A stretch of DNA of 64,000 nucleotides from NCBI GenBank assembly GCA_963922205.1, contig CAWUHX010000070.1, positions 186,001 through 250,000 of the forward strand, written 5' to 3'. This document shows positions 15,076 through 27,372 of the stretch, piece by piece (positions within the stretch are counted from its first letter, which is position 1; each line of letters starts with the position of its first letter). Source of the DNA: Romanomermis culicivorax (Eukaryota; Nematoda; Enoplea; Mermithida; Mermithidae). The notes below the pieces were generated by a model, which worked only from the letters and a program-made list of their open reading frames with translations, was not told the origin of the DNA and searched no databases. The translations under genes and the position numbers were made by a program.

Positions 15076-15475
15076 CCATGCATGCACAGGATAGAAATTC
15101 TGCTGGGGGTCAGCCGGGACAGGGGTGGAGTAGAAATTTATTTTCGTTCTTAATAGGTCTTAGGAAGGTTTTCTAACATCCAAGCAGCATATTCGTTAAC
15201 CTATACTAGTCAGATATGTGAAATTACTTGCTTAGACTGCACTTTTTAAAGTTTTAATGTTACTCTTTTGGAATCAAGTATTCTTTGTTTAGAAAAATTG
15301 TTAAACTATGGCATTATTTCCATTTTTATGATGACTTTTTCTTCTCTCTTGCTCATTCTCCCTCGTTATCTTCTCAATCATTAATAGGAACTCAAATCTG
15401 CTGGGGGTCAGCAAGAATCTTTTGGGGGTCAATCAAGTCTGTTGGAGGTCAAAACCTCGCCCCCCACGTGTATGG
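15076..15475 (+). mobile_element. small TIR element, GGGGTCAGC family, copy 3
   Basis: 400 bp element with ends CCATGCATGCAC and CACGTGTATGG. Flanking hexamers TAGCTA and CAGCTA differ by one base. S1 shows the uninterrupted site near 7,595. Contains TCTGCTGGGGGTCAGC near the left end and repeats of it near 15,393-15,450. Confidence 0.75.
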
Positions 15476-16732
15476 CAGCTACCATCACTAGGATTATACT
15501 ATAATCGGTTCACTTGGAAACACCAGAAGCAGCAAACGTTTATTTGGCATCACTGACTGAGAAATCGTTTTTTTTTATCTCAAAGCCGTCGGAATAAGTA
15601 CCAAAAACTGTTTATCATGAATTCGAAATTCCTCAAATACCTGAATTGATTTGTTAAACGAGAAAATATATTGAAAAAGAAATTAGAATCCATCTCGATC
15701 AATTCGTGTATAGCATAGCAGTTTTGGGAGAGGGTCAGCCGCAATTTTTTGCCGAGGCGCTTAAAAGGATTTCAAATGTGCAAAGGTTAAAAGGCTCAGT
15801 CAAAATTAATCGGAATGCTTTTATTTCGTATGAAGATATTTGTCAGTGTACTACTTCAGTTCGACAGGAAAAAATTAATTTTTTATCAATGATTTTCAAC
15901 ACTGTTAGATGAAATTTTTTAGTTTTTTTTTCGTATAAATGAAAAAAGCTCGAAAAATGAAAATTCAGTTGGATGTCAGCCAGGTTTCTTCTCGGGGTCA
16001 GCCAGGGTTTTAGGGGGGTCAAGATCCCCAAATCGCTCAGGATTATATATTACGTTGATTCTAAAAAAGGCGATCAATCAATTTGTTTAAAAAGTTTCGG
16101 AATAAAGAATAGGGAGCCCTAGTACTCACGATCTTCAAACACTATTTCTGGGGCAGTGGCAGACTGTACAGGGGATGGGGGAGGAATGCTGCGAAGGGAA
16201 GTTAATTGTATGAAGAATCAGATGGGCAAATTGATTTTCCACGAAAAAACTATTTTACGACATTTTCAAGAGCCGCATTTTACCCTCAATGTTCTTGGAA
16301 TTTTTTCCTGAAAAATTATAAGTTTGCTAAAATACTGTTTTTTGTTATTGTTTTTGGCGAAAAAGATATTTGTTTATTGGAGTATCTATACAGAATAGCA
16401 ACCCAAGGTGCCACTGCACAGCTTTTTGGAGTCAAGTTACACTTTATTCTTTTTTTAAATCACGTTTCACATTCCTTCTTTTTTTGAAATCGAGCCGCAC
16501 TTGATTTCGTTTGTTCTGGGATGATTTATTTTGTGAATTCTCGAACAGTTCATGGGAGTTTATATTTGTATTTTTGTAGACATCTTGAACATTACCGTAA
16601 TTTATAGATTGTGATTGCTGGGGATGTACTTACAGTAGCAGTCATCGCACGTCTATGCAAAATTGATCATTGGGCAAAGCCACAATGTGAGTAGAAAATT
16701 AGTGATTCATCATTCTTATAATCAATCCGTCC

Positions 16733-17053
16733 TGCGCAGAGAGCACTACAATCGATCTGATTGGTCGAAGAAATTTATCGAATTTTTTAGTTTCGTTCTG
16801 ACTAATTTTTCGGCTTGGCTTGGCTTAGGCTTATGCTTAGGCTTAAGAGGCGTAGGCTTAGGGCTTATGTTTAGGTTGCGTGTTAGACTTAGGCTCAGGG
16901 TTAGACGTAGGATTAGGCTTAGATTTGCAGTTAAGATACAGCAAAATACATTTTTCCGACCAATCAGATCAATGCTATAAATTTTTTCAACCAATGAAAT
17001 TAATGATGGAACTTTTTTGACCAATCAAATCGATGCTAGTGCTCTCTCCGCAA
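16733..17053. mobile_element. TIR element with telomere-like core
   Basis: Inverted ends of about 40 bp: GCAGAGAGCACTA...ATCGATCTGATTGGTC on the left and its complement near 17,012-17,053. ACCAATCA-type motifs recur three times on the right. The core (16,808-16,930) is a degenerate array of TTAGGC and variants (TTAGGCTTATGCTTAGGC). No coding capacity. Confidence 0.7.
16808..16930 (+). repeat. interstitial degenerate TTAGGC array
   Basis: Runs of TTAGGC interrupted by variants such as TTATGC, TTAGGG and TTAGAC. TTAGGC is the nematode telomere unit. Too degenerate and too short to be a functional telomere. Confidence 0.8.
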
Positions 17054-17514
17054 TGCTTTGTGTCCCTGATACACCTAGTGGAATAGGGACGCCAGCACAA
17101 CATATGCATATTTCTTTATTTATTGTTTGTACTTGGGGTGGGAGTTGGCCCCTATTACTGGGGCCACTTGAACTACGAAGGCTAGACTCACCACTCCAGG
17201 ATACTAACGATATGGATAGTTTTATAGTCTTACGTGGTTGCCTACAGGAATTAGCTTGAGAAACCCTGTTAGCTTTTCAATTCCAAGCAAGTATCAGTCA
17301 TCAAACTTACTTTGCACTGCAACTGAAGGTTATGTTCAGCTGCTAGAGAATTGTTGCACTTTATAAACTATTGTCAATGGAAAACTCTCTTGGGTGACCT
17401 CCAGCAGTAAGTTGAGTACAAGCCAATAACCTCGTTATCTATAAGTAGTTATTACAAGGGTTACACAAAAGATACTCCTTTACAAAACATATACATGAAA
17501 GTTTGCCGCCTCAA
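17054..17514. other. unassigned DNA
   Basis: No gene or repeat recognised. Confidence 0.4.
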
Positions 17515-17770
17515 CTCAGTGGGGCGATACAGCTACGTAGAAAGTATGGTTGGCCATGTAATACAATCCAAATTTGGTTGAGCATGCAGGGCGATACAGG
17601 GGATGCAGAAAATATGGTCGACAATGTAATACAATCCAAATTTCGTCAAGTGTGTGCGGTGATACTGGGGAATGTAGAAAGAACGCCCGAAGTTTCAACA
17701 TGTAAAATTATACCTTCATGTAGAAAGTACGCCTGAAGCTTCAAACCATAGAATTGTACTTCTACGTAGA
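17515..17770. repeat. imperfect tandem repeat, about 65 bp period
   Basis: Repeated landmarks are GGGCGATACAG, GTAGAAAGTA and AATGTAATACAATCCAAATTT, in about three worn copies, followed by further GTAGAAAGTACGCC copies. Confidence 0.65.
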
Positions 17771-17874
17771 AAGTACACATGTAAAATTGGACCAAAATGT
17801 TCCTTGACTGACTTTGATGTTAAAGTTGATGACGCAATGCCTCTCTCGAAAAAATTTAAAAAAGCACCTGAGGG

Positions 17875-18400
17875 TCATAGAATCTAACAATCTAACGGTT
17901 TTACTCATTTTTTACAAAATTTTTACCAAAAATTTTTGTTCTGGGCACATTTTTTACATACTTGGGACACGTTTTTTTGGTGATTCCCTATGCTCAAGTA
18001 TAGCTTTTGGGACACGTTTTTACTCTCTCGGGGCATGATTTTTAGATCGTTAAATTTTAATAAATCTAACTGGTTACTGTAAATAAAACGGTTAGATTGT
18101 TAGATTGTTAAAATCTAAGTTGTTTTTACAAAATTTTTATAAGTAAAATTTGTTAGATCATTAGATTTTAAGGATCCGAGTATAGAATCTAACAATCTAT
18201 CGATTTTACTCATTTTTCAAGCAAGTTAACCCATTGGATCTTACCCTCCTATCCTTAAAATCTGACAGTTTTACTGTGAGCAAAACCATTAGATCCTTAG
18301 ATTCTATGCCCGGATCCCTAAAATCTAATGATCTAGCAAGTTTACTCACTTGAAAAAAGTAAACCTGTAGGATCATTAGATCTTTCACTCGTTTTTATGA
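17875..18400. repeat. degenerate direct and inverted repeat cluster
   Basis: Many copies of AATCTAACAATCTA, TTAGATTGTTA and GGATCATTAGAT in both orientations, mixed with GTTTTACTCATTTTT. It also contains half of the 13,086 foldback. No coding signal. Confidence 0.65.
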
Positions 18401-19869
18401 AACTTTAGAATTAGATCTGTTTTTCAAGAACAATGCAGGACAAACCGACTATCCTGCAAAAGCAAATCGCAATGAATTGCCAGATTTGTCAGGCAATATC
18501 ATGTTACCAGACAGTACCATATTAAAAATTTTCAAAATTATAGCAAACTAAACTACTTCCTCCACCATCAGAGGACGTTTCTTAAAGATTGCACCCCTTG
18601 GGCCCTGACATAGAGGGGGCAATGCCTGCAGGCCCACAAAAAAGCTAATTGGAGGCCCAATTCTGCCTGAGTGGTCGTACAGGTCACGACAGTCATAATG
18701 TTTAGAAATTGGTCTACTGTGTTCATAAAATCTCAAAAAAATCTATATACAATAAAATATTGTTTTTACGAGATCATGCTGTACTTAGACAACTATTGCA
18801 TTATGATGTCACAAAAATGACCAGAGTGGCTGCTTACATTTGAAACTTTGTTACACAAAAGTTTGTATTGCTTGCTTGTAATAAAATTTTCATTGTTCAA
18901 TATCAAATGGCATTTTGTTTAACATTACAAAATTGAGCAAAATGGGCACTATGCCAGAGTGTTAATAGATATAAACGCTCTAACATGTGAAGCATTATCT
19001 TATTGGCATTCTAATTATACATAGTCATACTGTGGTCAAAAAGCAACTGCGTTTTTACATCACAATACTGAAAATTTCTTTACAGCATCATCGAAAAAAT
19101 TAGAAGGAATGAGAAAAAGGCAGGAGGTCTGTAAATGCTTAGGGGTATCTATGTTTCTTGAATATTATATGTATGACATGCTGGCATATTAGTGCAAAAA
19201 ATGCTTAGACTAACAGTTTTACTTATTTGGCAAAATTTTCGATGAGAGTAGCTGTGGTGTTCATTTATTTCAGTATACAATCACTGTATTTGTATTTTGG
19301 AAATGTTTGGCCCTATACCCGACCAAATCTTCGGATATGTAGTAAAACTAATATATTATATTCCTGGTCTGGCAAGCAGAGGGGCTAAAATATAAAGTTT
19401 TCATATTTTACATATGTATATATTGAAGTTATTACAGTTACTGTATTTTTAATGATTTAAACCCTAAGGTCACATACATTATAGAACCCTAAATATTATG
19501 TTTAACATGTGTTAATTTATACAAGTTCAGGGAGTAAATTATGGTCGGCTTGGCATATTTAACAAGTATATCGAGGTGTATGCTGTAGTAGCTGTATTAA
19601 TACTGTATTTTAACCCTTTACACTACATACTAAATTGTTGAATGTGTATAAAATTCTATTTAACATTCTTGATTTATAGGTATGCAGGCGTGTAAAATTA
19701 TACTCCTCATGAAATAATTAGAATTAGATTCACATCCAAGTTATATTTTTGCAACATTAATATAAATTAATTTTGTCAGCAATTTCAACTTTCTTTATAA
19801 ATAATGACATAATTTTAATTTTGGATTCATATTTTTCATTATCATCTTGCCCTATATCTTTGCAAACAA
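18401..19869. other. unassigned AT-rich DNA
   Basis: Very AT-rich with no recognised gene or repeat. It may be decayed Polinton DNA, since P1 genes begin just to the right. Confidence 0.4.
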
Positions 19870-20450
19870 AATTCGTCAGAGGTTCCACTACTCTTAACCA
19901 TATGGCTGTTTCATAAATTTTGTCTATAAAAACGTAAGCAGTTCTTTCAAATCCTAATATAGTGGCTGATCGCTGAAAATTTTTTTCCCCAAGGTAGAAG
20001 CAGGTTGCCTGTAAAAAGTTGTAATATCATTTTCATAAGCAGATATTATGGCAGCTTTCTTTCCTGAATAAGATTCAGCATGAGCTTCAATAGCTCTATT
20101 GATCTTGTCAGCTTTTTTTCCAATGTCCTATTTATATTAATCAGGTATTTCAATCTTCTAAGCTATATTTTTAGTGTTTTCTTTGTTTGATTTGTGAGAA
20201 AGCCCAATAACATTGCCTTCATTTTTATACTTCAAAGTTTTCCAACTGTATGAATAAATTATTTTGCTATCCAACCTTCCACGATTCTCCTAACTTGATG
20301 TGATGAGGCATAAAAGTTTGAAAGTGTATTTTGATCTTCAGTATTACTTGAAATAGTAATGTAAAATTGATCATCAAAACTGGCCATTATTAAATTTTGA
20401 AGAGTATATAGTGGTAGGATTTGATGAAATAAGACCTTAACATGCACATC
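19870..20450 (-). pseudogene. P1 minor capsid-like protein, N-terminal part
   Basis: The minus strand reads FDDQFYITISSNTEDQNTLS and then a decayed stretch. The opening resembles the conserved N-terminus of the Polinton jelly-roll minor capsid family (related to C. elegans F54H12.2), which starts FYVTLPSN. The homologous start in P2 is at 48,129. Stops follow from 20,258 leftwards. Confidence 0.5.
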
Positions 20451-20718
20451 AAGGTCCTATCCACAGCTGATTATTAGAATTGCATAAAGATAAATTGATA
20501 ACTGATGTTATTGCTATTATGTATATCAGTACAACTTGTGATAAGAAAACAGCTTCATTCTTGGGTAAAGATCTTCCAAAAAAATTCCTAACAGTTAACT
20601 GTTGTGATATTGTGGGTGTGGTAGTTTTGATTTCAGCACTTGTGGAAGGAGATGACATTGGCATCATCACAAAATGTGTACAACTAAAAAACTTCATTTC
20701 ATTCTCTATATAAACCAT
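20449..20718 (-). pseudogene. P1 small membrane protein
   Basis: 89-codon open frame with a polar N-terminal half, the segment LTVRNFFGRSLPKNEA, and then one hydrophobic helix (VVLIYIIAITSVINLSL) followed by NSNNQLW. A helix ending in INLS with a following LW and, in the next frame, SSNPT resembles a small membrane protein often found in invertebrate Polintons. Function unknown. The C-terminus runs out of frame. Confidence 0.4.
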
Positions 20719-21160
20719 AAAAATAAGTCTGGTTTAATTTTTATCCAATCAGATTCAACAAAACATAGTTTCAATATCTTAAACATCAATTTTTCATGCA
20801 ACACGCAGCTTGCACGGAATTTTTTACAAAAAAGACTTGAAAATTAGTTTATCATCCAAATGATAATTTGTTTTATTGAAAATTTTTAAAATTTTACATA
20901 ATGAATAATTTCTAGCTTTGTAATACAAAAAGTATAAACTGTAAACACCTCAAACTTTACTACTCAAATTCTGTGATTATGTTTTATTTATATGTTCGTG
21001 TAATCCACAATGATTAATGCACAGGGTTCAGCAGTTATTGTCAATAATCAATCTCGCTAAGCGTAAATGCCTAAAAATTATTTTCTAAGTATCAGATACT
21101 GTTTTGTGTAATAAATTATTTCTTCATTATTCATTGCAGTTGTACATTTTCTATTAAAAT

Positions 21161-22060
21161 TCAGCTATTGAATTTTTCGGGATACCCTTTCCACTTGACA
21201 AACAAATGTTTTTTCTTTATTACTTTCTCAACTTTGTATTTGTGAGTTTCAGGATCAAAATAAATTTTTTGCAATTCTTTTTGGTAAAATGGTCCAACTA
21301 TATCCTCTTCATGCAAATCGTGTATATAGTATACAGGCTACATATAATAATTTTGTTGATGCAGAAAACTTCTTCACTCCACTGAGGTAAATATCCTTTA
21401 TCAAAAACTTGCCAATGTTTACTAATTCTCATGTAGTCTCCTAAATTCAATTTTACTGTAACTTTTTCATTTTTTCCAGGATATACGTGCAGCTATATAA
21501 GTTTCTCACTTGAATAATTAACACTCGTGAGTTTTTCATTAATAAATTTATGAATGCTGTTATTATATTCTATTACTACTTTAGGTAAAATGTTCAGCCA
21601 TGTGTAAGTATTGTGATCAGTAAAGTATATCCACAGTTTTGTTTTCAATGTTCTATTAAAATGCTTTACTATAGAACATTTAATATCATAGTTTTGTGAT
21701 GCCAAGAATTTCATATCATTACATGATAATAATTTTTGGAAAGGCTTATTCAAAAATTCTTTACCTTTATCGCTACAAACTCACCATGGACATGACCTCC
21801 AACTTAGAATTCTAGAAAATGCATTGCATACATTTGCAGCTTTTTTAGATTTCAGGGTTCTACCCCCCCAGGCATACATGATTAACACATCTATACATGT
21901 TAGCATAAATGTATGACCTTCAGGTGAATTAGCAAGTCTGGACATATCAGTTGAACCAATTTGCATTGCTGATCTGTAGCTGTAATGTATATACAATTTC
22001 TCTCAAATTTTTCATGCCCTGTTACATGCACCAAAATCTTTTTATAGGTTTTCTAGTATT
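21161..22060 (-). pseudogene. P1 retroviral-type (rve) integrase
   Basis: Two open pieces (21,781-21,996 and 21,493-21,753) plus an out-of-frame tail. Recognisable parts in order: TDMSRLANSPEGHTFMLTCI with the first catalytic Asp region; SKKAANVCNAFSRIL; NKPFQKLL and SQNYDIKCSIVKHFNRTLKT, where the usual catalytic Glu before RFxRTLK appears as Lys-His (VKHFNRTLK); WLNILPKVVIEYNNSIHKFI; and a C-terminal region with DYMRISK and GYLPQWSEE before GYPEKFNS and the stop. The order matches the Polinton c-integrase family (C. elegans F54H12.3-like). Inactive as it stands. Confidence 0.8.
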
Positions 22061-23305
22061 TCGTCATTATTCAGAATATTCGAAGTCACCTTACTTGTTT
22101 TGGAAGTTACTTTTGATTGAATGAGCATAATTTTAAATGAGCATATCTCCAAGTTAAGGGCATTGATATTCCAAAAGTATCTTTATTGGCTGTTTCCATT
22201 CCTCCAGCATCTCCTTTGCTACTATTTGCCGTACCTAATCATTTTATTTTACTTCTATCTAAGTGATTCAAAATAATTTTTTGTTCAATAAATTTTTTAT
22301 CAATATTCCAATACAGAGTAAGATGAAGATTTTCACTATTCTTAATAAGTGCTAGTCTTTAGAATTTCCAACTGCTATGCTACATTAGATTTATGAAGAA
22401 GAGTAGCAAATTCTGCCATTTCTACAGGTGGTGCAGTTGTTTCCTTTTGATGACTAAAATTGTGGATTAAAGCAATAATATCTGCATTTGAACTTCTTTT
22501 TCATCCAACTACATTATCATTTTAGTATGACTTTTTTCTTCCCCATTTCTGTTAGCAGAGGACAGTTTGAAGAATACTGTAGGCCGTTTAACGCTTTCAT
22601 GTTCTAGCATAAGGTATTGCCAAAATAACTGTGAATACATTTTATAATTTTGCTCTAGCACTGCTTTTTCTGAAAACTTTCAACTTGCTTTTCTATGCCA
22701 GTCTTTTGATTTTCCGGCTGCAATATACTTGCCTAATAGTTTATTTACAAGTTCATGTGGAAGCAAAGCATATTTGTTTCCTAATTTCATTACTTTAGAA
22801 CTTTTCCAGTAAAAATGTTTGCAATAGTTGTCAATATAGGAACTAAAAGTAAGGGTAAAAAAAAATCTCATTGCTTTGTATTTCTTGTCTTGTAAATTTA
22901 ATCTTCATGCTTTCTACCTTGAAATTTTGGAGCTAATGAACGTAGTAATGTATAATGTAGTGAAAGTTTCTTCCTTAATAATGTACTTAAGTGTATATTT
23001 CCAATTAAAAAATTGTAGCTAATTTTGCACATACAGCAAATCCATTTAAGGCAAGCAATGTTTTAAAAACGCCCTACATTGTTTTGATGAACAGTTTTTA
23101 TGTGCAATTTGTAATAATCATAATGAAGATGGGAGGCCATGCATGAACCAACCTTTCACTAAGCATAAAAATGTTAAAATGATCGAATGATAAGGCGAAT
23201 CAATAAGCCTTTTTTATTTTGGAATATACAGTATTATACATTTTTCATTTGGAAAAAGACATATTCTGAGTCGACTATTTTAAGGACATATTTGCATTAA
23301 ATCGG
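22061..23305 (-). other. decayed P1 interior, unassigned coding scraps
   Basis: Short minus-strand frames, including 22,680-22,871 (ALLPHELVNKLLGKYIAAGK) and one near 22,140-22,240 (GDAGGMETANKDTFGISMP), look protein-like but match no family that I recognise. Their place between integrase and ATPase remnants suggests Polinton genes. Confidence 0.4.
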
Positions 23306-23491
23306 CTAATAGATAACCATACAGGTGAAGTGTAGCATCTTTGAAGCTTCAATGAAAAATGTTGGACATGTCCAAAAAATTTGATAGCCAAGAGTTCTTA
23401 CTTGTAACTTATCACTAGGATTCTCTAATAAAACAAGGTACTGAGTGTTAATTCTACTAGCATGCATTCCATCAAAAAATATGTTTTGCAC
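23306..23491 (-). pseudogene. P1 packaging ATPase C-terminal scrap
   Basis: The frame reads ASRINTQYLVLLENPSDKLQ and then RTLGYQIF, matching the C-terminal part of the FtsK/A32-type packaging ATPase of P2 (SRINAEYLILMKNSPDRLQ, 51,429-51,728). P-loop and Walker B regions are missing. Confidence 0.6.
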
Positions 23492-23514
23492 TATCTGTAT
23501 GATAGAAAGATTCC

Positions 23515-23818
23515 AATAATGCTAAATTATGGTCTTAATTTTTATAAAATGACAAAATAACTGCCACTGAGCAACAATATTTCAAGATTTATCTGATCAT
23601 CATTTAAGTAATTATATTTAGTTTTAATAGAAGGCATTCCTACCGCAGATAAAGCAACTTAAACTTTTGCATAGTGGTTTACACTTTGATAAGTAATGAT
23701 ATCCAATTCTTCAGAGTCATCAATTCCAGAAGCCGATGAATTATACGTTTTCAATTTCAATTTAACCACATGCATTACACATTGATGTGTTGAAAAACCA
23801 GAGGCAGGTCCAAGTTGG
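23515..23818. repeat. repeat unit R2, left piece
   Basis: Matches 10,480-10,770 of R1 in direct orientation and stops at CCAAGTTGG, where element T1 begins. The unit resumes at 58,481 on the other side of T1. Confidence 0.75.
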
Positions 23819-25069
23819 GGTACTTATGCAATTTATGGCCTATTTTGAATGTGTGAAGTATATACAGTGTGTATGTATAGGCAATGTATGCTAGCTAGTT
23901 TTTTAATATGTAAGGGACACGAGCAAAGTTTCCTGTCTACGTCCCCCACCACCCTATCTAAAAAATATTTTTGACACTGTAAGTAAGAAAGTGTAAACTT
24001 AAATGTGAAATCCAGTAAATGCAGAAAAACCCCCAAGGGGATTGGGCACTACACATCAGCCTGTGTGGCTCTGCTCCCCTCTGCCCTAGGCATAAGCTTA
24101 AGAACTTAGCAGATAAATGACCAGCAATATACTGTACTTCCCCTTACTCTGATGCACATAGTCATCTTTACACCAGCATTAATTTACACAATCTAGACTT
24201 CAGAGACATACCTCTTAGCAACTTTGGTGGTCCAGGAAAAATCATAAGCTGACCCCAGGTTCAGCATTGTGTATGCTGCCATAACAACTCTCGTTCTTGG
24301 CAAGCCTTGAAGGTCAAAGATTAATGTCATGGTAAGCAGTAAAACTGAGAATACCCACCATAAAAAATAGTTTGGCACTGTAAGTACCAAAGTGTAAACT
24401 CAAATGTATAATCCAGTAAATGCAGGAAAAAAGCTAATTACTTTGTGTATACATGCACCTTGTACCTTATGTGTTAAAAAACTAGCTAGCCCACATTGCC
24501 TATACTTACATGCTGTATATACCCTACACATTAAAAAACCAGGTATCGTACCTTGCCTATACCTATATCCTAGGTGGTGCGAGAGTGTCAACCTATAACA
24601 TACTTGGCCACCAAATTTCATGTTCCCCCACCCTTGAGCCAAAAGGGTAAGAGCTAGAACCTTCCGGCTATTGCATAATTTCGGGCATAGAGGCAAACTA
24701 TGGGGTGACTTTTGTCATTTCGCCTCTAACTGCAAGTGGTGCTCAATGGGGCACCAAAAATTCACTTTTTAAGGGCTCCCAGTCCCACCATGCCCCACAA
24801 TATTTGTGGCACGTCCAAGCTTCATACTTGGGCCTAAGCATCTTGGGGGCACAATCATCAAATGTGATTTTTTATTTTTTCAAAAAATGGCTCCAATTTA
24901 ATTATATGGTGGTCCAAAGTCCCAGGAAATGCGGAATTCCCCAAGTTTGTTATGTAATACATTTGGCTTCAAAAAAATAATGTTTTTGCAGCATGATGCA
25001 CTAGTATTTTTTCAGTTTCAACTGAACCAATAGCCTTATTGAGATTTTTGTGCTGTAAGGGTTTTTGGC

Positions 25070-25785
25070 CATTGGGATTTTGATGGACACAGTAACTTTA
25101 CACAAAAAATGATCCTGGGTGTAAACAAGAGCAGTTCCATGATTTTTTAGTGAAAGGAGTTTTCAACCATGAAAAATTCAATGAATGTGATCACTTTACA
25201 CAAAAAATTATCCGGGGTATAAACAAGCATATTTTCATGATTTTTCAGTGGAAGGGGCTTTTGACCATAGGAAATTTCAAGAGTGCAATCACTTTACTTT
25301 TTAAAAAATCCTGGGTGTAAACTAGCATATTTTTATAATTTTTTTTTGGGGGGGGGGGGGGTTTAATATGGGGAATTTGATGGAGGCTATTGCTTTACAC
25401 AACAAAAATTTTCCCTGTGTACACAAGCGTATTTTCATGACTTTTTTTGTAGAAGGGGTATTCGGTCGCAGGAAATCAGTGGTCGCGTCACTTGACACAA
25501 AAAAAATTATTATGGGTGTAACCAAGCCTATTTCTGTGATTTTTTGGTGGAACGGTTTTTCAACCGAGGGGGGGGGGGATTTAATGATTGTGATCATTTT
25601 ACACACAAGTGTATTTCAAATAATTTCTGCAATTGTTGGTGGTAGAGGTTTCTGACCATGCGTAATTTAATGGACACAATCACTTCACACAAAAAATTGT
25701 TCTGTGTGTAAACAAAGGTATTTCTGCAGTTTTTGGGTTGAGGGTTTCTCGATCATGGGGAATTCAATGGAAATGATCACTTTAC
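25070..25785. repeat. minisatellite, about 100 bp period
   Basis: About seven diverged copies sharing GTGATCACTTTACACAAAAA, GGGTGTAAACAAG, TTTTCATGATTTTT and ACCATGGGGAATT-type segments. It contains two long G runs (25,349 and 25,570). Confidence 0.8.
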
Positions 25786-26397
25786 TCTCTGTTTACCATG
25801 TGTTTTAAGTTCTAGGTGGTTTAAACATCTTCACTCTCACCAAAAGTGAAAATTCATTGCATTAAGATTTTTTATTGTTTCTCTGATGTGAAGATGACGA
25901 AATTTAAAACGTCAATGCACTTTTATGAATGTTTTCATGCATGGTTCTGGCCCACTAAAAAGAGGTGAACTAGTTTATTAGAAAATGCCCTGATGGAGCA
26001 GAAAAAAGAAGAATTTACTTGCTTGGATAGTTGCCAAGCAAGAAAAATGATTCAACTAGATTTTTTTAGAACTTGGGATGGAGTTGGAAAAAACTCACTG
26101 TCATTATATTAGATTTTCATTCCTTCTCAAAAAAAATTTTTCATGTTTGTGAAAAAGTATATTCTGCAGCAGAGTGCATCAGCATACTTTCCAACCAAAC
26201 ATGTGGATCCCCGACAAATTTTGGAGAAAGGGATAGGGGTGGACCTCGGAATTTTGGCTTTTTTTGAGATAAATGACTATAATATGCCTGCCTCACTATT
26301 GTTCAGCTGGTGTGAGAGGCAGGAGTTTTGAATCAGTTGGGAGTTAGAAAGCTATTGGTTCACCATTTCTTCACATTTGAAATCATGTGCATATAAC

Positions 26398-26745
26398 TGT
26401 TATATTTTTATTCTTTTGTTTTATTTTTATCAGGGACTCTGGATCTGGTGATTTCTTTGATTTTGAATCTTCAATTTCCCAATTTAAAATATTTGAATAT
26501 CTGCAGTGAGGGACATGGGGGGTGACGGTTTAATGCCAGAGACACAGCCAGATGTAAATTACAAAACGAGAAGAATGAATCACTGACCAAAATTATGGCA
26601 CACGATGCAATGACTACAGTAATTGTGTCACCCAGTTTGAATAAAGATGAGATGCTTGAGACATGTTCATCTTAAGTTGAGAAGATCAAGAAGTTGTAAA
26701 GTGACATTAAAACAGTTGTGGGAGAGTGGAAATGTCATTACAACA
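26398..26745 (-). repeat. element B 3' LTR
   Basis: 348 bp, starting TGTTATATTTTTATTC and ending AATGTCATTACAACA in plus orientation. Its middle differs from the 5' LTR, with segments gained or lost. Followed by CCCCTCCCCCTTGC, the complement of the polypurine tract. Confidence 0.8.
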
Positions 26746-27372
26746 CCCCTCCCCCTTGCGGCAGATCGCCTTAAGTGATCAAGACAACAAGGTGCAGCAG
26801 ACGCATTGTAGTGAGAGAATTTCCAAACCTCATTTGTGATAGAATGAGGGCAAGACATAACACAAAACTAAACTGGCAACAAAGTGAGCTTAAGAGACTT
26901 ACTTAACTAGGTGAGACAGGGCAATGGCAAACCAGTTTTGTGAATTTGGTCATCACAATTAAAAATGTGCACAGAAGAAAAATTTTCACAGGGATGGTCC
27001 GAAACTGTACAAAAGCTCTGAAAATGAAAGTAAAAATGGAAAACACCGAGCTAATATTTTTTGAGCAGAGAAAGTAAAGAAAACACAGAAAATAAAGGCA
27101 GAAGAACTAAAAATATCAGTAGTTGCAATAGACTATTGATCTAAGGTTGAGCAGTGTAAAAATCAGAACATTGATGTGATGATTGAGAAGAATGTTGCCT
27201 AGCATCAGGTAAGATATTAGCACCACGTACTACTTGAGGAGTATCAGGAGGTACAGTATTGCGAGGTAGTGGCATAGGATGTAAGTCAGAAATTTGAGGT
27301 ACATAAAATGACCAAGAATATGACAATTCACCTGAGGTTCAGCATGAGCATATCACAGACCATGGCCAATTT
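26746..27372. other. element B 3' noncoding region
   Basis: Between the polypurine tract and the last coding domain. No domain recognised; AG-rich near 27,020-27,110. Confidence 0.5.

Larger units (their letters stand above)
14757..16560. repeat. segmental duplication copy S2
   Basis: Direct copy of S1 lacking the two S1-specific transposons and holding its own at 15,076-15,475. Homology ends near TTCTCGAACAGTT at both loci (about 9,950 and 16,550). Confidence 0.8.
19870..23491 (-). mobile_element. decayed Polinton/Maverick (P1)
   Basis: Four Polinton-type gene remnants lie on the minus strand in one block: packaging ATPase scrap, integrase, small membrane protein and minor capsid N-terminal part. 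Stops and frameshifts occur throughout. Terminal repeats, PolB and major capsid were not found. No flanking duplication could be defined, so the limits are only those of recognised coding sequence. Confidence 0.7.

Noticed and set aside
16808..16930. Chromosome end or telomere addition site
   Set aside because: The array is degenerate, short and enclosed by inverted repeats with unique DNA on both sides.
16746..17024. Leu/Arg-rich open frames
   Set aside because: Produced by the degenerate TTAGGC array, which reads as repeats in every frame.
17515..17770. CRISPR-like spaced repeats
   Set aside because: Repeats are diverged and the intervals are also repeated; the sequence is eukaryotic.
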